A stretch of 64,000 bases of DNA from Bacillus tuaregi (GCF_900104575.1 NZ_LT629731.1:2000462-2064461); one strand, 5' to 3'. Positions 10,332 to 19,770 are shown, counted from the stretch's first letter. Translations and numbers: made by a program. The notes: generated by a model from the letters alone, not told the origin.

Positions 10332-10403
10332 AAAGGTAAATGACCGAGCGAGCTCAATAATAATCTAGACGGAAATTGGACCAGGTGAATACGAACATGA
10401 TTA
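10326..10403 (+). repeat. Diverged remnant of the dispersed structured element (copy A)
   Basis: TTTTTTAAAGGTAAATGACC, then GAGCGAGCTC, then GACGGAAATT and GGTGAAT match the right-hand third of the dispersed element in order, with many substitutions. The left two thirds are absent. It lies directly in front of the fused antiporter gene. Confidence 0.5.
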
Positions 10404-10421
10404 TGAAGGGAGGTACGAATA

Positions 10422-13400
10422 GTGAATACACAACTGCTTTTTGGTGCGATGATTCTCCTGCTATTTGAAGTTATGGCTGTCATGAAACCAAGAAAAATAA
10501 CGACCTTACTCGTCTATTCGACGATTGCTGAGCTTGGCTATATCCTATTAGGCTTTGCTAGTGGTACCTTCGTAGGGCAGACAGGAGGATTACTCCATCT
10601 TGAATATCAGCTCATTATGCGGGGCTTAGTCTTTCTGACAGTATTTGTAATGATTCAACAGAGTAAGACGTCATACATAGAGAATTTAAAGGGATTTGGC
10701 AGAACTTCACCACTGATATCTACGATGTTTGCCTTTGGTATCTTTTCGGTCATGGGTCTTTCCCCTTTTAAAGGGTCCATTAGTAAATTTTTAATCGTCT
10801 ATTCCTGCATCGAAGCGGGTCAAATGATTTATGCTGCAGCGGCAATAGTAGGTAGCATCATTGAAGCCTGGTATTTTATCAGAATCCTGCATCATATTTG
10901 TTTTGCTGAAGATGAGAAGACTGAACAGGACTACGGTAAAAATGGAGACTCCATAGTCCTCAATAAGATGACTACAGGAGCTATCATGGTTCTTGGAGGT
11001 CTGACAGCACTATCGACCCTTTTTCCGGAACCATTCATAGAATTTAGCGAGAGGTTGGTAGGCTCATTATTTGCAACGGCAGTTAATGAACTGCCAGTTA
11101 TTGACTCTCCATGGCCGGTAATGGTCTTAGTACCATATATCGGCGCGTTTGTTGTATTTATCATTGGCCATTATTTGCCTAGCTTAAGAGGGTTACTCGC
11201 TATGATCATCGGCGTCACAACTGTCGGGGTCGTATGGATGGACGGAACAGTCGACAGCCTTTCCAAGCTGTTTGCCTTGATTATTTCTGTTATGACGCTG
11301 TTAGCCATCATCTATTCGATTGGTTATTTTAGGGGTGAAAAGCATAACAACCGTTACTTTTTCTTTTTACTGCTTACGTTAGGCAGTCTGATTGGTGTTG
11401 CTACGAGTACAAAATTGGGTAATTTCTATGTGTTCTGGGAACTGATGACTTGGGCATCGTATCTGCTTATCATTCATGAACCTTCACAGAAGACCTTAAA
11501 GGCTGGATTTTTGTATTTTATGATGTGTACAAGCGGAGCCTATATCATGCAGTTTGGGATTTTATCGCTGCAGAATAGTATTGGAACCCTTGATATGGCA
11601 GTAGTATCACAACAGTTGCCAATGATGGCACCGGGGCTATTAATAGCTATCATTGTAATGTTTGTGATTGGAACGGCTGTCAAAACAGGTCTTGTACCAG
11701 TTCACAGCTGGCTGCCTGAGGCTCATCCGCAAGCACCATCACCGGTATCAGCCTTGCTCTCCGGCATCCTGACGAAAATTGGGATATATGGTTTGTTAAG
11801 GGTTGTATTTGTCGTTTTTGGAATGGGTCTCCTATCGCAATTAGGCTCGGTCGGAAACCTACCCTATACCGGACTTGCCCTAACCCTTTTAGGAATCATC
11901 ACGGCACTATATGGGGAAATCATGGCCCTGCGCCAAAAGGATATCAAACGGCTTTTAGCTTTTTCCACAATGGGACAGATTGGCGAAATTGTCACCGTCC
12001 TTGGTTTGGGAACCTACCTTGGCATGGTGGCTGGTCTTTATCACATTTTAAATCATGCCATGATGAAGGGGCTTCTATTCCTTGCGGCGGGTTTATTAGT
12101 GCATAAATTAAAGAGCCGAGATTTGGCCGCCTTGAAGGGTGCCGGTAAGGTAATGCCAATTACAGCAGGCTGTCTTGCCATCGGTGTCCTTGCCATCATG
12201 GGTTTACCGCCATTCAACGGCTTCATTAGTAAATTTCTCATGCTGTACGCCGCTGTTGACTCAGGCTATTGGTATATTGCCGCACTGCTTCTATTTGGAA
12301 GCATCCTTGCTGCCATCTATTACATCAGACTGATTAAAACGATCTTCTTTGAAAAATATGAAGGGCCAGAAATAACGGAAGGACATTGGACCATGTTGCT
12401 TCCAATTGGTGTCCTTGCAGGTTTCGTTATTTTTAACGGCTTTCTTCCTCAGTATGCCTTAAAGCTGGTTATTTCGGCCGCTGATACGATTGCCGAATTA
12501 GGAGGATTAGTAATTACTTCTATTCCTCAGATTCAGGTAAGCTGGCCTATGGTCATCCTGATTCCAATGCTTGGCGGACTCTTAGCCTACTTTTTCGGTA
12601 AAGGTTCAGCAAAAACAGCAGGCTGGATTTCCGTATTCGTGATGATGACAACGCTTGGTACGATTGTCCTATCACACGGAAAATACGATGTATTCTCATT
12701 AAGCTTTGCCTTGTTGATTGCATTCGTAGGACTATTAAATATGCTGTATTCGTTGGGTTATATGGGGCATGGACATGCTCAAAACCGCTATTACTTATTT
12801 TTCTTAATGATGATTGCCGGACTGATTGGTGTGGCAGTCAGCAGTGATTTCTTTTCTTTCTTTCTTTATTGGGAGATTATGAGCAGTTGGACATTGTATT
12901 TCTCGATTATCCATGAGGAAACGAGAGAAGCGTTAAAAGAGGGCTTCAAATATTTCATTTTTAACTATATTGGCGCAAGCTTTGCCTTTTTAGGCATTCT
13001 TTTATTAACAGCAAAAGCTGGAACCTTTGACATGTCTTTACTGGCAAATCGTTTAGGAGAAATGGAGCTAGGTGTGGCTGGATTAGGTCTGACTCTTATC
13101 ACAATTGGCTTCCTTATGAAAGCAGCAATCCTATCGTTCCGCATTGATTATCAGATGCATCCTGCCACAGCACCAACACCTGTGAGCGGCTATATCTCAT
13201 CCGTACTATTAAAAAGTGCTCCATATAGCCTTATTAAGCTTTTCTTTATCATGAGAGGAGCAGTAATTGCTGGTCGTATGAGTATGGTATTGAACAGTTC
13301 GATTCTCCTTTACATTGTGGCATGGATTGCCGGGCTAACCATTGTGGGTGCAGGCGCTATGGCACTCGTACAAAGAGGCATCAAACGGCTTTTAATCTAT

Positions 13401-14231
13401 AGTACGGTCAGCCAAATTGCTTATATCATCCTGGGCTTGGCCTTAGGAACAACACTTGGATTAACAGGTGCGCTATTACATTTTGTTAATCATATGTTCT
13501 TTAAGGATCTGCTCTTCCTTGCTGCAGGAGCGATTATGGTCCAAGCACACTGCAGAAATCTTGATGATGTTAGCGGACTTGGCAGAAAAATGCCGTGGAC
13601 GTTAGGCTTTTTCATGGTAGGCGCTCTGTCACTTGCCGGCGTACCTCCTTTTAGCGGTTTCACGTCTAAATGGATCATTTATGAAGCGGCAATGGAGCAG
13701 GGAGAGGTCCTGCTTGCCATCCTTTCATTAGCAGGAAGCGCTATGACGATGGCTTATTTTGTAAAATTCATGCATTCAGCATTCTTTGGTGTCCCAACCT
13801 CACAAATAGAGCAGGTTAAAGAAGCACCATGGACGATGCTCGTACCGATGGGACTATTGTCTGTCATCAGTGTCGTTTTCGGTATCATGCCAGGCTTACC
13901 ACTTATGGTCATTTCTAAGGTTTTAGCACTGGCAGGTTTTGCCCAGCCTTCCTTTACCTTATTCAGGGTGGATACGCCAATTGGAACCTGGCAGGTTGGT
14001 GTCATCACCATTGCAATTCTGCTAGGGCTTGCAGTCGGCTTAGTTCTGCTGTTATCGGGAAATAAAAAGGTCAGGTATACCGATGCCTATACATGTGGAG
14101 TCACAGACCTTGACGCAGACAGTATCAATCCAGATGCACAAAATCTGTATGAAACTCCCACAAAACTAGTGAAGAAGCTGCACCAAGGGATTGTACCTGT
14201 ATTTGGTAATGGTGAGGAGGAAGAGGAGTAA
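10422..14231 (+). CDS. Fused antiporter-like membrane subunit of group 4 hydrogenase (2.5 NuoL/M/N modules)
   Basis: 1269 residues, almost entirely membrane helices. Three stretches resemble complex I NuoL/M/N or MrpD subunits. Residues 1-215 cover only the C-terminal half of a module (KPRKITTLLVYSTIAELGYI onward). Residues 230-690 form a complete module with FWELMTWASY, VKTGLVPVHSWLPEAHPQA, ILTKIG and LNHAMMKGLLF, the ion-channel Glu, Lys and His residues. Residues 706-1200 form another (LYWEIMSSW, PTPVSG, RGIKRLLIYS, VNHMFFKDLLF). In known hydrogenases these are separate proteins. GGGAGG precedes the GTG start. The tail GNGEEEEE is encoded by the ribosome site of the next gene. Role: proton or sodium pumping. 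The truncated first module is odd. Confidence 0.88.
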   Translation: MNTQLLFGAMILLLFEVMAVMKPRKITTLLVYSTIAELGYILLGFASGTFVGQTGGLLHLEYQLIMRGLVFLTVFVMIQQSKTSYIENLKGFGRTSPLISTMFAFGIFSVMGLSPFKGSISKFLIVYSCIEAGQMIYAAAAIVGSIIEAWYFIRILHHICFAEDEKTEQDYGKNGDSIVLNKMTTGAIMVLGGLTALSTLFPEPFIEFSERLVGSLFATAVNELPVIDSPWPVMVLVPYIGAFVVFIIGHYLPSLRGLLAMIIGVTTVGVVWMDGTVDSLSKLFALIISVMTLLAIIYSIGYFRGEKHNNRYFFFLLLTLGSLIGVATSTKLGNFYVFWELMTWASYLLIIHEPSQKTLKAGFLYFMMCTSGAYIMQFGILSLQNSIGTLDMAVVSQQLPMMAPGLLIAIIVMFVIGTAVKTGLVPVHSWLPEAHPQAPSPVSALLSGILTKIGIYGLLRVVFVVFGMGLLSQLGSVGNLPYTGLALTLLGIITALYGEIMALRQKDIKRLLAFSTMGQIGEIVTVLGLGTYLGMVAGLYHILNHAMMKGLLFLAAGLLVHKLKSRDLAALKGAGKVMPITAGCLAIGVLAIMGLPPFNGFISKFLMLYAAVDSGYWYIAALLLFGSILAAIYYIRLIKTIFFEKYEGPEITEGHWTMLLPIGVLAGFVIFNGFLPQYALKLVISAADTIAELGGLVITSIPQIQVSWPMVILIPMLGGLLAYFFGKGSAKTAGWISVFVMMTTLGTIVLSHGKYDVFSLSFALLIAFVGLLNMLYSLGYMGHGHAQNRYYLFFLMMIAGLIGVAVSSDFFSFFLYWEIMSSWTLYFSIIHEETREALKEGFKYFIFNYIGASFAFLGILLLTAKAGTFDMSLLANRLGEMELGVAGLGLTLITIGFLMKAAILSFRIDYQMHPATAPTPVSGYISSVLLKSAPYSLIKLFFIMRGAVIAGRMSMVLNSSILLYIVAWIAGLTIVGAGAMALVQRGIKRLLIYSTVSQIAYIILGLALGTTLGLTGALLHFVNHMFFKDLLFLAAGAIMVQAHCRNLDDVSGLGRKMPWTLGFFMVGALSLAGVPPFSGFTSKWIIYEAAMEQGEVLLAILSLAGSAMTMAYFVKFMHSAFFGVPTSQIEQVKEAPWTMLVPMGLLSVISVVFGIMPGLPLMVISKVLALAGFAQPSFTLFRVDTPIGTWQVGVITIAILLGLAVGLVLLLSGNKKVRYTDAYTCGVTDLDADSINPDAQNLYETPTKLVKKLHQGIVPVFGNGEEEEE

Positions 14232-15193
14232 TGGAAATAGTAAAGCTGCTCATTCATATTTTAATTTTTCCAGGAGGCCTTTTCGCCATTATCTTCGGTT
14301 TATTTCTTAGCGGACTTGATCGAAAAATTTATGCACGGCTGCAAAGAAGAGTAGGACCGCCTATTTATCAGCCTTGTATTGATATTATAAAACTTTCGCG
14401 AAAAGAAATAGTCGTACCGAGAACCGCCAATTATACCGTATTTCGATACGCACCATTGCTTGGTTTCGCAGGCATGCTGACGGCTATTAGCCTTATACCT
14501 GTAACCGGCATTTATTCCGGATTGTATCAATCGGGAGACCTTTTGGTGCTCTTATATTTATTGGCTACTCCAGCATTAGCCCTAATGATTGGGGCATCGG
14601 CTTCCGGCTCACCGTACAGCTCGGTTGGGCTTTCCCGAGAAATGGTGATTATGCTGGCCTATGAAATACCGTTAACCATCGTTCTCCTGGCAGTCGGAAT
14701 GAGAGTCGGCATGGGTGAAGGGGGAACGGCCTTGTTTTCCTTGAACAGGATTGTTGATTTCCAGCTCAAGAATGGAGCCTTGCTCTTAGATTGGCAGATG
14801 CTCCCAGCATTTATAGCCTTTTTATGCTGTATTCCCGGAACCATTGGGGTCGTGCCCTTTGACATACCGGAAGCGGAAACGGAAATTGCAGAAGGACCTC
14901 TATTAGAGTATTCAGGCATGGGACTTGCCCTGTTTAAGCTGACCGGAGGCTTGAAGATTTTTGTGTTGTCATCACTCGCTGTTGCTCTGTTTTTCCCTTC
15001 AGGTATTGGGGGCTTTTGGTTCATCAATCTGCTATGGTTCATTTTGAAATGTATTATGGTTACTTTTTTCACGATTACATTGGTGCGTGCGACAAGAGCG
15101 AGAATGCGGATGGATCAGGCATTCAAATTCTATTTGTTGATACCGAGTGTTTTAGCACTAACTAGTCTTGTTCTCCTCTTCATTTCATTTTGA
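14231..15193 (+). CDS. Group 4 hydrogenase membrane subunit, HycD/NuoH-like
   Basis: 320 residues with about eight membrane helices. The signature segments are ARLQRRVGPPIYQP and, later, VPFDIPEAETEIAEGPLLEYSG, the conserved NuoH/HycD loops that contact the hydrogenase small subunit. It anchors the peripheral arm to the antiporter module and lines the connection between redox chemistry and ion movement. The ATG overlaps the TAA of the giant subunit by one base (TAATG), so translation is coupled. Length is normal for the family. Confidence 0.93.
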   Translation: MEIVKLLIHILIFPGGLFAIIFGLFLSGLDRKIYARLQRRVGPPIYQPCIDIIKLSRKEIVVPRTANYTVFRYAPLLGFAGMLTAISLIPVTGIYSGLYQSGDLLVLLYLLATPALALMIGASASGSPYSSVGLSREMVIMLAYEIPLTIVLLAVGMRVGMGEGGTALFSLNRIVDFQLKNGALLLDWQMLPAFIAFLCCIPGTIGVVPFDIPEAETEIAEGPLLEYSGMGLALFKLTGGLKIFVLSSLAVALFFPSGIGGFWFINLLWFILKCIMVTFFTITLVRATRARMRMDQAFKFYLLIPSVLALTSLVLLFISF

Positions 15194-15220
15194 ACCAAAT
15201 CTTTTTGAAGGAGAATCGCT

Positions 15221-15652
15221 ATGACAAAATTACTTCAAAACATCATAAAAAAGTCTCCTTGGATCTACCGAATCAATGCCGGGTCCTGTAATGGTTGTGA
15301 TGTGGAGATGGCCACCACCGCCTTGATTCCCCGCTACGATATCGAGCGGCTTGGCTGCAAGTATTGTGGAAGTCCAAAGCATGCCGACATTGTGCTGATA
15401 TCCGGACCGGTTACAGCAGTTGTAAAGGAGAAAGTTTTACGTGTATACAATGAAATACCCTATCCGAAGGTAGTGGTAGCGGTCGGGATTTGTCCAATAT
15501 CAGGAGGCGTTTTTCGAGACAGCTATGCCATCGATGGTCAGCTGGATACTTATATTCCGGTGGACGTCAATGTTCCAGGCTGCCCACCAAGGCCACAGGC
15601 TATTATCGATGGAGTGGCCATGGCGGTTGAAATTTGGAAAACCAGATTCTAG
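15221..15652 (+). CDS. [NiFe] hydrogenase small subunit, HycG/NuoB-like
   Basis: 143 residues. It binds the proximal [4Fe-4S] cluster through GSCNGCD (C-x2-C), the cysteine of VGICPISGG and that of VPGCPPRPQ. The short length without an N-terminal Tat signal is typical of group 4 (Ech, Hyc, Coo) enzymes, which face the cytoplasm. AAGGAGAA precedes the ATG. The start of the protein, IYRINAGSCNGCDVE, is nearly diagnostic. An extra CKYCGSPKHAD segment follows, as in other Ech-like subunits. Confidence 0.95.
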   Translation: MTKLLQNIIKKSPWIYRINAGSCNGCDVEMATTALIPRYDIERLGCKYCGSPKHADIVLISGPVTAVVKEKVLRVYNEIPYPKVVVAVGICPISGGVFRDSYAIDGQLDTYIPVDVNVPGCPPRPQAIIDGVAMAVEIWKTRF

Positions 15653-15664
15653 GGGGGAGAGGTC

Positions 15665-16171
15665 ATGAGTTCTATATTAAAACTGGTTCTACACAATCTC
15701 ATCAAAGGACCATCTACCATTCAATACCCCTTTGCAGAAGATTTGGCACCGGCAAAGCTGAGAGGGAAAATAAAGCATGATCCGGAGCTTTGTATGGCCT
15801 GTCATATGTGCGAATATGTCTGTGCAGGCGGCGCGATAAAGCTACAGGAGTCTGATGATCAAGAAGGAATCCACTTTGTTGTCTGGCATAACACGTGTAC
15901 GTTTTGCGGTTTGTGTGAGCATGTCTGTCCAGTTAAAGCGATTCACTTAACAAATGATTACCATACAGCGCATGTGCAGGAGGAGAAGTACACCTATACC
16001 GAAAGAACGTGGATTCCAAAACAGCCATGCACCTGCTGTGGTGAACTGTTTCTGCCGCTTTCACCCATCCTAGTGAAAAAGCTGTACGGTGAGGACGGGG
16101 ACGTGAAGGGACTAACTAAAATGTGTGAAAAATGCCGCAGAAAAGAGACTTGGAAGGGTGGTGTGTTTTAA
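15665..16171 (+). CDS. Ferredoxin-type subunit, HycF/NuoI-like, with extra C-terminal CxxC pairs
   Basis: 168 residues. Two [4Fe-4S] motifs are present, CMACHMCEYVC and CTFCGLCEHVC followed by P, as in the NuoI/EchF subunits that feed electrons to the catalytic pair. The C-terminal third adds CTCCGE and CEKCRRK, a pair of CxxC motifs about 33 residues apart that would suit a zinc ribbon or rubredoxin-like centre. That tail is longer than in the simplest homologues. The gene is 12 bases after the small-subunit stop and begins with GGGGGGAGA before its ATG. It is the likely docking site for reduced ferredoxin. Confidence 0.92.
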   Translation: MSSILKLVLHNLIKGPSTIQYPFAEDLAPAKLRGKIKHDPELCMACHMCEYVCAGGAIKLQESDDQEGIHFVVWHNTCTFCGLCEHVCPVKAIHLTNDYHTAHVQEEKYTYTERTWIPKQPCTCCGELFLPLSPILVKKLYGEDGDVKGLTKMCEKCRRKETWKGGVF

Positions 16172-16173
16172 AT

Positions 16174-16752
16174 ATGTTAAAAGAAGACGCCATGAATCAT
16201 TTCAGACAAAAACTGACTGAAAAAATAGGAGAAACCTACAGCCTGAAATGGGATCAGGATAAAAAAGGAGTTGTTTGCGGTTGGTGCAAACTGGAAAATC
16301 CAGAGGATCTCTATACCGTTGCAGAAATTATTGCCGGATATAAGGGAAGAGTGATGACCATATCGCCTTTAAATACACCCGCTGAATTTGCCAGTCCGTC
16401 CGAGGTGAGTCGTGTTGAGGATAAGCCTATTACTTTAATCATCAATTATCATTTCTATTTTTTAGGACTTAACTGCACCGTCAGGATTACGCTTCCTTCA
16501 CTTGAGAGAAAGGTCAATTCGATTACTCCTGTGCTGAAAAGTGCCGACTGGCATGAGAGGGAAATGCAGGAGCTATACAATATTAAGCTGCAGGGTCATC
16601 CAAACTCCAAGAGACTCTTTCTTGAAGAAAATATCTATATGACCGATCATACAATGATTCCCCTGTCTGAAGCGATGAATGGTGCAAGCACAAGCACATT
16701 ATGGGAAAAAGTTATGAAATCTGATGGAAAGGAAGCGACAACCATTGAGTAG
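16174..16752 (+). CDS. Hydrogenase NuoC/HycE-N-like subunit
   Basis: 192 residues corresponding to NuoC, or to the N-terminal part of E. coli HycE. The segment DWHEREMQELYNI holds the ERE signature, and HPNSKRLFLEE follows. It is separate from the catalytic NuoD-like protein, as in Ech and CO-induced hydrogenases and unlike E. coli HycE. The ATG at 16174 directly follows the previous stop (TAAATATG). A second ATG at 16192 is possible. It overlaps the start of the large-subunit gene. Confidence 0.88.
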   Translation: MLKEDAMNHFRQKLTEKIGETYSLKWDQDKKGVVCGWCKLENPEDLYTVAEIIAGYKGRVMTISPLNTPAEFASPSEVSRVEDKPITLIINYHFYFLGLNCTVRITLPSLERKVNSITPVLKSADWHEREMQELYNIKLQGHPNSKRLFLEENIYMTDHTMIPLSEAMNGASTSTLWEKVMKSDGKEATTIE

Positions 16753-17827
16753 CTATACCATTCCAATTGGTCCAGTCCACGTCGTCCTGGAAGAACCCAT
16801 CTATTTCAAGCTGCAGGTCGAAGGCGAAACGGTGGTTGGTCTTGACATCAATGCCGGCCACGTCCACCGCGGGATCGAATTTCTAACGATGCAGCGAAAT
16901 TTTTATCAAAACCTGACACTAACGGAACGAGTATGCTCGCTTTGCTCGAATAACCATCCGTTTACCTATTGCATGGCGGTTGAAAAGATAGCCGGAATTG
17001 AAATACCGGTAAGAGCGGAATATTTGCGAACGATAGCAGACGAAATCAAACGTATTTCCTCCCATTTGTTTAATATTGGCTTGATTCCTCATATTATCGG
17101 CTTCGACTCTCTTTTCATGCATGCCATGGAGCTAAGAGAAAATATGCAGGATATTAAGGAATCTGTGTTCGGAAATCGGATGAATTTATCCGCCAATAGT
17201 ATCGGTGGCGTGAGATACGATATTTCAAAGGAACAGACAAAGTACATCCTGAACACGCTTGAAACGTTAAAAAAACCACTTGAGGAAATTACGAAAATTT
17301 GCCAGTCTAATGCTTCGATCCGCCGCCGGACGGAAGGAATTGGGGTTTTATCGAAAGAAAAGGCTGCGGAGTACGGTGTGGTTGGACCGGTGGCAAGGGC
17401 ATCAGGTATTGACTATGATGTAAGAGTAGACAACCCGTATGCAGCGTATGACAAGCTTAATGTACATGCAGTAACCATGAAAAATGGAGATGTTTTCTCA
17501 AGGCTGATGGTGAGGCTTGGTGAGGTTGTAGAGTCTATACATATGGTGGAGCAATGTTTACAGGAGCTCCCAGATGGTCCGGTCTGTCTGGATTCTATGC
17601 CTGATATCCCAGGTGGAGAAGCGATTGCTAAATCGGAGGCTCCGAGGGGTGAACTGATTTATTTCGCCCGTACGAACGGCACTGATATTCCTGAACGGAT
17701 AAAATGGAGAGTCCCTACGTATCCAAACTGGGAAGCACTAAATATCATGCTTCCTGGCAGTAAAATTGCGGATATTCCGGTTGTAGTTGGCAGTATTGAT
17801 CCATGCATCTCCTGTACTGAGAGATAG
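16745..17827 (+). CDS. Group 4 [NiFe] hydrogenase large (catalytic) subunit
   Basis: 360 residues from the TTG at 16745, which has GGAAAGGAAG nine bases upstream; an ATG at 16724 would add seven residues. Both nickel-iron motifs are intact: ERVCSLCSNNHP (C-x2-C-x3-H) near residue 58 and DPCISCTER at the very C-terminus. This makes it a real hydrogenase and not a complex I subunit. The protein ends right after the second motif, without the peptide that a maturation protease usually removes, as reported for CooH and EchE. No protease gene is seen nearby, which agrees. Expected reaction: 2H+ to H2 with ferredoxin electrons, or the reverse. Confidence 0.94.
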   Translation: MSSYTIPIGPVHVVLEEPIYFKLQVEGETVVGLDINAGHVHRGIEFLTMQRNFYQNLTLTERVCSLCSNNHPFTYCMAVEKIAGIEIPVRAEYLRTIADEIKRISSHLFNIGLIPHIIGFDSLFMHAMELRENMQDIKESVFGNRMNLSANSIGGVRYDISKEQTKYILNTLETLKKPLEEITKICQSNASIRRRTEGIGVLSKEKAAEYGVVGPVARASGIDYDVRVDNPYAAYDKLNVHAVTMKNGDVFSRLMVRLGEVVESIHMVEQCLQELPDGPVCLDSMPDIPGGEAIAKSEAPRGELIYFARTNGTDIPERIKWRVPTYPNWEALNIMLPGSKIADIPVVVGSIDPCISCTER

Positions 17828-17851
17828 TTACCGTAAAGGAGGCTCCGTACG

Positions 17852-18193
17852 TTGCATGAACTGGCAATGGTGAGAAGTATTTATGAAGTCATAAACGAGA
17901 AAGTAACAGAATATGGCGTAAAACGGGTAAAACAAGTCAAATTAATCGTCGGTGAATTAACCGGTATAGAGGAATCTATCATGAAATCCTGCTTTGAGAT
18001 ATATGTTCAGAGAACACCTGCAGAAGGAGCGAACCTGATTATTGAATATGTTCCGATTCGAGTTATGTGCCGGGATTGCAGCCATGAATTTGAAACCAGC
18101 ATACCGTTTTCAGATTGTCCTCATTGCGGAACGAAAAAATTTCATATTCTGTCAGGGAAGGAATTATATATCGAAAGCATGGAAGTGGAGTAA
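17852..18193 (+). CDS. hypA: Hydrogenase nickel incorporation protein HypA
   Basis: 113 residues. It begins MHELAM, where His2 is the nickel ligand, and carries the zinc ribbon CRDCSHEF and CPHCGTKK. HypA works with HypB to deliver nickel to the large subunit. TTG start with AAAGGAGG ten bases upstream. It sits 24 bases after the large-subunit gene, in the same direction, so it is likely cotranscribed. Confidence 0.95.
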   Translation: MHELAMVRSIYEVINEKVTEYGVKRVKQVKLIVGELTGIEESIMKSCFEIYVQRTPAEGANLIIEYVPIRVMCRDCSHEFETSIPFSDCPHCGTKKFHILSGKELYIESMEVE

Positions 18194-18221
18194 TTATTAT
18201 AGTCAGCGTAGGTGATAACAA

Positions 18222-19481
18222 ATGTGTGTTGCAGCTTTTGGAATGGTAACGGAGCGTGTTGAAGGAAGGGCAGTTGTCAGCTTTAAAGGAGCGTTGAAGG
18301 AGGTTTCCACTGCGCTGCTTCCTAATGTGAAAATCGGAGATACCGTTGTGGTTCATGCCGGCTTTGCCACCGAAATTGTCAAAAATCCGCATAAAATCTA
18401 TCGTGATGTGGTGGCAACAGACGCCTATGCCAGACAGCTTTTGGACGGGATAGAAAAAGAAAATAAACGTCTTCGTGAGCGGGAATTAAAGATTATGAAC
18501 TTTTGCGGAACCCATGAAAATACGATTGTTCAATATGGTCTTCGTGAGCTGTTACCCGCCAATATCCAATTAATCAGTGGGCCTGGCTGTCCGGTTTGTG
18601 TGACACCCGAGGAGGAAATTGCTTTAGGCATAGAGCTGGCAAACAGAAAAAATATCATTCTCACAACCTACGGAGATTTATTAAGGGTTCCGACAAGATG
18701 GGGCACGCTCGCTCAGTTAAAGCAAGAAGGGAAAGACGTTAGGATTGTCTATGATATTTCACAATCATTAGAACTAGCTAAAAACACTGATTCAGAGGTT
18801 GTACATATGGCGGTTGGCTTTGAAACCACTGCCCCAGGAACAGCTTCCGTCATACAGCAGGCAGGAAGTCTTGAGAACTATTCAATTCTTTCTTCGCACC
18901 GGATTACACCTCCTGCCATGGAAGAGGTCCTTTTACATTCCAATATGGATATCCTGCTTTGTCCCGGACATGTGGCGATGGTGACAGGCACGGCTCCTTT
19001 TGATCTTTTAGTTAAAAAGTACAGGATTCCATGTGTTATTAGCGGCTTTGAACCTGTTGATATCCTGCATGCCATCCTTCAGGCTCTGTATCATTATGAC
19101 CGTCATGACTCCACTGCCATCAACCAGTATCAGCGGGTAGTAAAAGATAAAGGGAATGGCATTGCCCAGAATCTGATCCAGAGTACCTTTACCCTTACGG
19201 ATGCTAATTGGCGAGGTGTAGGCTTTTTACCACAGTCTCGCCTTGTTTTAAAACATGAATTTAGTCAGTTTGACGCAGAGATTAAATATAACTTGAAGCT
19301 GGCAGGAAAAGAAAAGGACCTCATGCAGACTTGCCTTTGCGGTGAGGTTCTAAAGGGGATGAAGCCCCAGCTTTGTCCTAACTTTGGTCACAATTGTACA
19401 CCTGCCACTCCCACAGGACCCTGCATGGTCACACAGGAAGGTGCTTGTAGCATTGCTTATATGAATCTTGGTGTATATTAA
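18222..19481 (+). CDS. hypCD: HypC-HypD fusion, hydrogenase maturation
   Basis: 419 residues. The first 75 match HypC: MCVAAFG with the essential Cys2, then VVSFKGALKEV and GDTVVVHAGFATEI. From about residue 90 the protein is HypD: MNFCGTHENTI, SGPGCPVCVTP, HMAVGFETTAPGTA, the GFEPVDIL segment and C-terminal cysteines in CLCGEVLKG and CPNFGHNC. HypC and HypD form the complex on which the Fe(CN)2CO unit is built, so a fusion makes functional sense. Usually they are two genes. An AGGTGA site precedes the ATG. Its TAA stop coincides with the left edge of a dispersed element. Confidence 0.94.
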   Translation: MCVAAFGMVTERVEGRAVVSFKGALKEVSTALLPNVKIGDTVVVHAGFATEIVKNPHKIYRDVVATDAYARQLLDGIEKENKRLRERELKIMNFCGTHENTIVQYGLRELLPANIQLISGPGCPVCVTPEEEIALGIELANRKNIILTTYGDLLRVPTRWGTLAQLKQEGKDVRIVYDISQSLELAKNTDSEVVHMAVGFETTAPGTASVIQQAGSLENYSILSSHRITPPAMEEVLLHSNMDILLCPGHVAMVTGTAPFDLLVKKYRIPCVISGFEPVDILHAILQALYHYDRHDSTAINQYQRVVKDKGNGIAQNLIQSTFTLTDANWRGVGFLPQSRLVLKHEFSQFDAEIKYNLKLAGKEKDLMQTCLCGEVLKGMKPQLCPNFGHNCTPATPTGPCMVTQEGACSIAYMNLGVY

Positions 19482-19701
19482 CTTCATTCAGCAAATGCTT
19501 TTTGTACTGAAAGCTCGCGACAGGTACAGAAGTCCTCCACTTCTGCAAGTGGGGGATGAATGCAAATGGTCCTTCGATTCAGTGGGGGTGCAAACCCCGG
19601 CTGAATGAAGTTAAGCCTCCGGCGAGTCTTGCGATTTTTTAAGGTAGTTTACCCGAGCGAGCTCAGGTAATCCGGACGCAAATTCGACGGGCGAATTTGA
19701 T
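19478..19701 (+). repeat. Dispersed structured element, copy B
   Basis: 224 bp from TTAACTTCATTCAGC to GCGAATTTGAT. The left terminal sequence AACTTCATTCAGC recurs inverted as GCTGAATGAAGTT about 130 bp in. The right part holds two hairpins: CCCGAGC-GA-GCTCAGG and AAATTCG-ACGGG-CGAATTT. There is no long conserved frame. It separates hypCD from hypB. Confidence 0.85.
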
Positions 19702-19770
19702 TCATGCAGATTCTATGAAACCGGTATATTTTCCAGACAAAATATTATAAAACAGATATGGGGTTTTCAT

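Noticed and set aside
19480-19622. FadR-like operator half-sites (TGAATGA/TCATTCA) in the element ends
   Set aside because: They belong to the element's own inverted repeats and occur far from fatty acid genes in most copies.
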